Shown piece by piece: positions 59,124 to 64,000 of a stretch of 64,000 bases of DNA. Under the pieces are notes generated by a model. It was not told the origin of the DNA. It searched no databases and saw nothing but the letters and a program-made list of their open reading frames with translations. Origin of the DNA: Sphingopyxis sp. JAI128 (GTDB lineage Bacteria; Pseudomonadota; Alphaproteobacteria; Sphingomonadales; Sphingomonadaceae); NCBI RefSeq assembly GCF_014207235.1, contig NZ_JACHDA010000009.1, positions 1-64,000 of the forward strand, read 5' to 3'. Position 1 is the stretch's first letter. Each line of letters begins with the position of its first letter. A program made the translations under genes and the position numbers.

Positions 59124-60197
59124 ATGAGCGGTCCGCTCGCCGGCCTTCGCGTCCTCGAATTCGCCGGCATCGGGCCCGGACCGCATTGCGGCATGCTGCT
59201 TGCCGATTTGGGCGCCGAAGTCGTGCGGATCGACCGGCCGGGTGGGAATGGCTGGCCCAATCCCGTTGTCGATCGCGGCCGATCAACCGTGACGATAGAC
59301 ATTCGATCGGAAGAGGGACGCGCCTTTTGCTACGAGGCCGCAGACAAGGCTGACGTCCTGATCGAAGGATTTCGGCCCGGCGTCATGGAAAGGCTCGGTT
59401 TTGGGCCCGACATCCTGTGCGAGCGTAATCCGAGGCTTGTCTACGGCCGGATGACCGGCTGGGGCCAATCAGGCCCGCTGGCGCAAGCGGCGGGCCACGA
59501 TATCAATTACATCGCCGTTACGGGCGCGCTCGCCGCTATGGGCACCGCCGGACAACCGGCGATGCCGCCGCTCAACCTTGTCGGTGATTTTGGCGGCGGA
59601 TCGATGTTCCTTGCGTTCGGGATCATGGCCGCGCTGTGGGAACGTCAGTCGTCCGGACGAGGACAAATCATAGATGCGGCTATCGTCGATGGCGTGACGT
59701 CGTTGATGACGATGTTCGCCGGTCTGCTGCCCGACGGCCGCATCTCGATGGCGCGTGATAGCAACTTGCTGGCCGGGGCGTCACCCTTTTACCGCTGCTA
59801 TCGTTGCGCCGACGGCGGCGAGATCGCGGTCGGCGCGCTCGAGCCGCAATTTTACCGTGAGCTCATCGCATTGAGCGGCGCGCCTTCCGATCTTCTGGAT
59901 CAGCAAAATGATGAAAGCGGCTGGGCCGGGCGGTCGGACCGATTGGCCGATCTATTCGCCACGCGGACGGTCGCCGAGTGGTGTGCGATGCTGGAGGGGA
60001 GCGATGCCTGCTTCGCGCCCGTCATTGAACTGTCTTCAGCGCCCAGCCATCCGCATCTCGCCGCGCGAGAAACCTATGTAGAGGCCGACGGCCTCGTCCA
60101 GGCGGCGTCGGCTCCACGATTTTCGCGAACGCCCGGCACTGTTCGCGCGGCGCAGCCGGACGGGCGAGAAGCGATTGCCCGATGGCCTACGCAGTGA
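59124..60197 (+). CDS. Family III CoA-transferase fold, alpha-methylacyl-CoA racemase-like
   Basis: A 357-residue CaiB/BaiF-fold protein. It carries both residues known for alpha-methylacyl-CoA racemase catalysis: H125 in AAGHDINYIA and D155 in NLVGDFGGGS, corresponding to His126 and Asp156 of the mycobacterial enzyme. The DINYIA.TGAL stretch is also typical. It should invert the 2-methyl stereocentre of a branched acyl-CoA so that beta-oxidation can proceed. This is the best hint that the receptor 3 cluster degrades methyl-branched isoprenoid or steroid-side-chain acids. The 208 bases upstream contain no gene I recognise. Confidence 0.9.
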   Translation: MSGPLAGLRVLEFAGIGPGPHCGMLLADLGAEVVRIDRPGGNGWPNPVVDRGRSTVTIDIRSEEGRAFCYEAADKADVLIEGFRPGVMERLGFGPDILCERNPRLVYGRMTGWGQSGPLAQAAGHDINYIAVTGALAAMGTAGQPAMPPLNLVGDFGGGSMFLAFGIMAALWERQSSGRGQIIDAAIVDGVTSLMTMFAGLLPDGRISMARDSNLLAGASPFYRCYRCADGGEIAVGALEPQFYRELIALSGAPSDLLDQQNDESGWAGRSDRLADLFATRTVAEWCAMLEGSDACFAPVIELSSAPSHPHLAARETYVEADGLVQAASAPRFSRTPGTVRAAQPDGREAIARWPTQ

Positions 60198-60268
60198 ATT
60201 GTCGCCCAGATACGAAGCGTTAGCAGCCAGCCTGGCGTTCGATTACCGAGGTTATTGGAGGAGCTGAC

Positions 60269-61072
60269 ATGATACTTCCCGAGTTCGAGACAATCGAGAT
60301 GTCGCGTCGCGGCCGAATTCTGACGATCATGCTGAATCGGCCCGACAAGCTCAACGCTTTCGATGCGGCGCTCCACAGGGAACTTCCGAAGGCCATCGAT
60401 TTCGCAAGTCATGATCCCGGCAGCGACATCATCATCCTGACCGGAGCGGGGCGCGCGTTCAGTGCGGGTGGAGACATGAACTGGCAACAGGATGGCTACG
60501 ACGAGCCAGCTCGCTTCGAGGTGACTGTCCGCGAAGCGCGGCAAATCATATTTGGGCTCATCGATTGCGAAAAGCCGGTGATTGCACGGATCAATGGTCC
60601 GGCTGTCGGTCTAGGCGCCACGATCGCGCTGTTCTGCGACATCAGCTTCATGGCCCAGTCCACCTATATTTCGGATCCCCATGTGTCTGTCGGCATGGTG
60701 GCCGGAGACGGAGGCGCGGTCATCTGGCCGCAGCTCATCGGGTTTGCCAGGGCGAAAGAATATCTTCTGACGGGCGACCGCATCCTGGCGCCTGCTGCAG
60801 CTCAAATGGGCCTCGTCAATCACGCCGTACATGATGACGAACTCGATCAACGCGTCGATGCGTTTGCGGATCGGCTCGCGTCGGGTGCCCAGCAGGCCAT
60901 TCGTTATTCGAAGTTGACGATGAATGTCGCGCTGCGACAACTCGCCGCATCGATTATGGACGTGGGCCTCGGCTACGAAAGCCTGACCAATATTTCCGAC
61001 GACCATCGTGAAGCGTTGTTGGCCTTTCGCGAAAAGCGTCCACCGCGCTTCGGACCAGAGCGCCCGTCGTGA
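60269..61072 (+). CDS. Crotonase-fold protein (enoyl-CoA hydratase/isomerase family) without the two catalytic glutamates
   Basis: A 267-residue crotonase. The oxyanion-hole motifs are AFSAGGDMN and GPAVGLGATIALFCDI. At the positions of the hydratase glutamates (Glu144 in GGGCELA and Glu164 in PEI of rat crotonase) this protein has T118 (GLGATIA) and H138 (SDPHVSVG). A simple syn-hydratase mechanism is thus unlikely; related subfamilies with DPHVxxGxVAGDGG exist, but I do not know a proven reaction. GGAGGAG precedes ATG 60269. The next gene starts within its stop codon (GTGA). Confidence 0.87.
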   Translation: MILPEFETIEMSRRGRILTIMLNRPDKLNAFDAALHRELPKAIDFASHDPGSDIIILTGAGRAFSAGGDMNWQQDGYDEPARFEVTVREARQIIFGLIDCEKPVIARINGPAVGLGATIALFCDISFMAQSTYISDPHVSVGMVAGDGGAVIWPQLIGFARAKEYLLTGDRILAPAAAQMGLVNHAVHDDELDQRVDAFADRLASGAQQAIRYSKLTMNVALRQLAASIMDVGLGYESLTNISDDHREALLAFREKRPPRFGPERPS

Positions 61073-61848
61073 TAGACTTGTCGGGACGAACCGCGCTGGT
61101 GACTGGCGCCGCACGCGGGATCGGCTTCGGAATTGCACGGATGCTCGCCGAAGCTGGCGCCACGGTTGCAGTAAACGACCTTGATGCCGTGCCAGCTGAA
61201 GAGGCCGCCGCGCAGCTTGGGGGCGATTGCTTCGCCGTGCCGGGAAATGTGACGAGCGAGGCCGCAGCCCATCCCATTGTTGCCGGCGTGGTTGATCGTG
61301 GGCACGATCTGGATTTCCTGGTCAACAACGCCGGGGTCGCGGCGCCGCTGGTTCCTCTTGCGGATTTAAGCTCCGAAGATTGGCAGCATGTTATCGACGT
61401 CAATCTGAAAGGCGCATTTTTGATGAGTCAGGCTGCCGCGGCCGTGATGCGGGGCGGATGCATCGTCAACGTGGCCTCGGTTGCGGGCCTCGTAGGATTT
61501 CCGGCTTCGCACGCTTACGGCGTATCGAAGGCTGCGGTCGTGATGCTGACGAAGACGCTAGCGACCGAGCTCGCGCGGCGCAGAGTTCGCGTCAATGCGG
61601 TGGCCCCAGGCCTGATCGAGGCACCCATGCTCGATGTGATGATCAGAAATTCCGAAGATTCCGATGCACTGGCCGCAAGAATTCCCATGGGGCGCCTCGG
61701 AAGCGCGGAGGAGGTAGGTCGCGTTGTCGCTTTTCTTTGTTCTGACTCTGCAAGTTACATCACCGGCGCAGTTCTGCCGGTGGACGGTGGTTGGCAGGCC
61801 TTTGGAGCGGCTGGTCCAGCATCGCGCCCCGGCGGACCGAGTTGTTAA
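61069..61848 (+). CDS. SDR oxidoreductase
   Basis: A 259-residue short-chain dehydrogenase starting at GTG 61069, overlapping the crotonase stop as GTGA. It has TGAARGIGFGIARML (cofactor motif), NNAGVAAPLVPL, a catalytic Ser in NVASVAGLVG and YGVSKAA (Tyr-x3-Lys). The C-terminal ITGAVLPVDGGWQAFG is typical of the FabG-like group. It probably oxidises a hydroxyl on a CoA-bound intermediate or on the ring system. It is the last gene of the receptor 3 cluster. Confidence 0.9.
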   Translation: MIDLSGRTALVTGAARGIGFGIARMLAEAGATVAVNDLDAVPAEEAAAQLGGDCFAVPGNVTSEAAAHPIVAGVVDRGHDLDFLVNNAGVAAPLVPLADLSSEDWQHVIDVNLKGAFLMSQAAAAVMRGGCIVNVASVAGLVGFPASHAYGVSKAAVVMLTKTLATELARRRVRVNAVAPGLIEAPMLDVMIRNSEDSDALAARIPMGRLGSAEEVGRVVAFLCSDSASYITGAVLPVDGGWQAFGAAGPASRPGGPSC

Positions 61849-62288
61849 ATGCGGACTGGTGCAGTCGGGAGCAGAACCTAGCCGGGCCCCGCAAACGCAG
61901 CGTGCGCGGCTTGATCAGCTTTCCGGTGACCTGCTGCAAAGGATCACGAATGGCATGATAACCTGCTGGCGAAGATCGATGGGGAGTTGCTAGTGATCCC
62001 ATCGAGCCGGGATTCGGCTCGCATCTTCCTCCACTTTTTAGGAGGGCGCCCCTCGGGCCATTCGGGGATGCAATCGCACCCCGCGTCGGCGAGGACACCT
62101 TCGCTTCCTCCGAAATCCTTGTGCCGATCAAGCAATGTCCATCGACGGGCTGCAATGTGCGCCCCCCCCCAATAAGGCGCTGCGGATCGGAGCGGCAGCG
62201 CCGGCGTCCGCACGAATCTGTTGACATTATGATATTCTGGACGAATTGTCATATGGGCAGTTCAGCGCATGGGGACAGGAGAATATTT
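61849..62288. other. 440-bp intergenic region with a candidate promoter
   Basis: No gene is supported here; a 102-codon minus-strand frame (61944-62252) has no recognisable similarity or ribosome site. A run of nine C lies at 62162-62170. Near the right end, TTGACA (62221-62226) is followed 17 bp later by AATTGT (62244-62249), a possible sigma-70 promoter for the peptidase at 62289. An imperfect dyad (TGACA ... TGTCA, 62222-62251) overlaps it and could be an operator. Confidence 0.45.
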
Positions 62289-64000
62289 ATGCAGGGTGCG
62301 ACAAACCAAAACGCGAGGCGCACGATCAGCGCAGAGGGGCGATACTCCTATTCTCGCGGCTTGACGGGTTCCTTGTTTGCCGCTTCGGTCCTTGCTCTGT
62401 CGCCGACAGCATCCTGGGCATTTGATCCGGGCGCGGAAGACCCGGCCGCACCAGACCAGTTTACGTGGCTAGCAAATGCGCGCGATCCAAAGGCGTTGGA
62501 ATGGGCGGCCGAGCAATCCAAAAAGACCATGAAGCGTCTGACCGCCAGCTCGGAATTCGCGAAGGTCGAGGCGGAAATCCGGGATGCGCGAGCTGCCAGT
62601 TCGCCGAAGCCTAGCTATTACCTTCTCCAAGACAAGGTCGTCCGCTTCGTGCGCAACAGCGAACATCGGGCCGGTGCCTTTTACGTGGCACCGCGCTCAG
62701 CTGTCACCAAGGGCGGGGCGATCGATTGGCGTCTGGCGCTGGACGTCGATGCCCTGAACGCACGCGAGAGCAAACGCTATGAGGTCATGTTCCTGAACCT
62801 GAATGTCCAGTGCATGCCACAGAAGGACCGATGCCTTATTCCCTTTGGTGATGGCGGCTCATCCCTGGTGGAATATCGCGAGTTCGACTTTTCGGCGGGG
62901 CGGTTCGTTGAAGGAGGTTTTCACAGCCCGCCAACCCGTGGCGACTTCGGCTGGCTCAATCCGGACACGATTCTGATCGGCTATATTGGCAAGCCCAGCG
63001 ACCGCTTGGACAGCGGCTTTGCGCAAACGATCGTCGCCTGGAAGCGAGGAACGCCGATTGCCGAGGCCAAGCCGGTCTATTCTGCGAAATCTACCGACTC
63101 GATGGTGAGCGCAACGACGATTGGAACGGGGCCGAGCCAGCAAGTTCTGCTGAACCGCGTGCTCGACTATTCGAACTTCGAACTTCTTGTCGTGGGACAG
63201 GACGGCGCAGTCGAGCGGCTCGACCTTCCGACCAAAATGCAAAACTTCGGCACCGCCTTCGTGACTGGCAGCAAGCTTGTCGTGCAGCTCGCGGATGCAG
63301 CCGTGATTGAGGGCAGGACCTACGCGGCGGACACACTTGTATCCTATGATCCTACCGAGCCCGCAGGCCGCCGAGTCACCGAGGTGTTTGCGCCTAAAGC
63401 CGGGTCGTACGTCAACGACCCGTTCGAAGGCATTGCAGGAACAGCAGACGGGTTGGCATTCGTCGAGACCCGCAATCTCCAAAAGACACTGCTCATTGCG
63501 CGGCCGAGTGCGCGCGGGTGGACGATCACGCGTTCGCTTACGGCCGCGCCCGGCGTCGCGATGACGATCCCTAGCTATGATCGCTTCGGCTCGGGCCTGA
63601 TCGTGGAGCAGACGGGTTTCCTGACACCGACCGAAATCAAGCTCGTGGTGCCCGGTCGCAAACCCGCCGCGCTGTTCAAAGGCAAGGCTGTTGTCGACGC
63701 CAGAAAATTCGTGACGGAAATTCGTTCGGCGCGGTCCCGCGACGGAACGATGGTCGACTATTATCTCGTCAGACCGAAGGAACGACAAGCAGGTCCGACC
63801 CCCGTCATTCTCGCCGGCTATGGCGGCTATGGAATCAATGTGGAACCAAGCTATTTCACGGGGGATCTCGGCTTGGGGCTCGTTTCCTGGCTAAACCGCG
63901 GTGGCGCGTTCTCGCGTGCGGCCATTCGAGGTGGCGGTGAACGTGGTTCGGCTTGGACAAATGCCGCGAAAGGCATCAACCGGCAGCTGTCGTATGACGA
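62289..64000 (+). CDS. Prolyl oligopeptidase-family (S9) protein, 3' end outside window
   Basis: The frame is open from ATG 62289 to the window end (570 codons seen). GGAG precedes the start. The N-terminus is long and polar and is followed by a hydrophobic export segment (about 27-46, SLFAASVLALSPTASWAF). The central region should be the seven-bladed propeller, and the beginning of the hydrolase domain is recognised by DGTMVDYYLVRP, PVILAGYGGYGI and AAIRGGGERGSAW. The catalytic Ser, Asp and His lie beyond the window. It is likely a periplasmic peptidase. It is separated from the receptor 3 cluster by 440 bp with its own promoter candidate, so it is probably a separate transcription unit. Confidence 0.88.
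   Translation, partial: MQGATNQNARRTISAEGRYSYSRGLTGSLFAASVLALSPTASWAFDPGAEDPAAPDQFTWLANARDPKALEWAAEQSKKTMKRLTASSEFAKVEAEIRDARAASSPKPSYYLLQDKVVRFVRNSEHRAGAFYVAPRSAVTKGGAIDWRLALDVDALNARESKRYEVMFLNLNVQCMPQKDRCLIPFGDGGSSLVEYREFDFSAGRFVEGGFHSPPTRGDFGWLNPDTILIGYIGKPSDRLDSGFAQTIVAWKRGTPIAEAKPVYSAKSTDSMVSATTIGTGPSQQVLLNRVLDYSNFELLVVGQDGAVERLDLPTKMQNFGTAFVTGSKLVVQLADAAVIEGRTYAADTLVSYDPTEPAGRRVTEVFAPKAGSYVNDPFEGIAGTADGLAFVETRNLQKTLLIARPSARGWTITRSLTAAPGVAMTIPSYDRFGSGLIVEQTGFLTPTEIKLVVPGRKPAALFKGKAVVDARKFVTEIRSARSRDGTMVDYYLVRPKERQAGPTPVILAGYGGYGINVEPSYFTGDLGLGLVSWLNRGGAFSRAAIRGGGERGSAWTNAAKGINRQLSYD

Noticed and set aside
61944-62252. Possible transposase or small gene on the minus strand in the 440-bp gap
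   Set aside because: No motif of a known transposase, no ribosome site, and it contains a nine-base C/G run; not supported.
1-64000. CRISPR arrays, rRNA or tRNA genes
   Set aside because: I looked for regularly spaced repeats and for tRNA- or rRNA-like stretches in the intergenic regions and saw none.

Overview
The window is high-GC DNA from an alphaproteobacterium. Three long TonB-dependent receptors of the type expanded in Sphingomonadales, the DUF4189 and NtrY-like families, and the dense catabolic gene content point to a Sphingopyxis/Sphingobium/Novosphingobium-like organism. That assignment is inferred from gene content only; there is no rRNA marker in the window.

Layout. 1-681: decayed mobile DNA (the 3' end of an IS5-type transposase and a broken tyrosine recombinase). 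808-4710 (minus): a pyruvate-dehydrogenase-like E1/E2 pair preceded by a small, apparently twice-frameshifted ORF. 5003-14239 (plus): TonB receptor, hairpin, then a seven-gene catabolic block (FAD monooxygenase, quinone oxidoreductase, MFS transporter, FAH-family hydrolase, VOC dioxygenase-like protein, two-subunit CoA-transferase) in which every junction is a 4-bp ATGA overlap. 14271-18115: GntR/FCD regulator, lone Rieske oxygenase, and a minus-strand GST / Asp-Glu-racemase-fold / Lrp operon. 18429-24852: a two-component system divergent from a MacAB-like efflux operon. 24958-32975: small secreted proteins, an alpha/beta hydrolase broken by one in-frame stop, a beta-lactamase-fold/TPR fusion and a ToxR/CadC-like regulator. 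33260-38713: second TonB receptor operon (MFS, a serine-hydrolase homologue that has lost its catalytic Lys, and a CMD-like protein). 38735-47604 (minus): AraC-type regulator, glyA, soxBDAG and sdaA, which together make a sarcosine-to-pyruvate module. 47920-61848 (plus): third TonB receptor followed by a beta-oxidation cluster with two thiolase-family proteins, a DUF35 protein, acyl-CoA ligase, AMACR-like racemase, crotonase-fold protein and two SDRs. 62289-end: a prolyl-oligopeptidase-family protein cut by the window edge.

The strongest new signal is regulatory. The promoter regions of the TonB-receptor operon (4884-4958) and the GST operon (18161-18235), 13 kb apart, each carry two copies of the palindrome TGGCATGCCA. 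The two copies are exactly 63 bp apart in both places, and the proximal copy lies 45 or 46 bp before the start codon. This suggests one cooperatively bound regulator, plausibly the GntR/FCD protein encoded between them, controlling a single aromatic-type catabolic pathway split over two operons. A second recurring pattern is a GC-rich hairpin without a U-tract directly after each of the three TonB-receptor genes and before the enzyme or transporter genes. Substrates of all three receptor operons are unknown from sequence alone.
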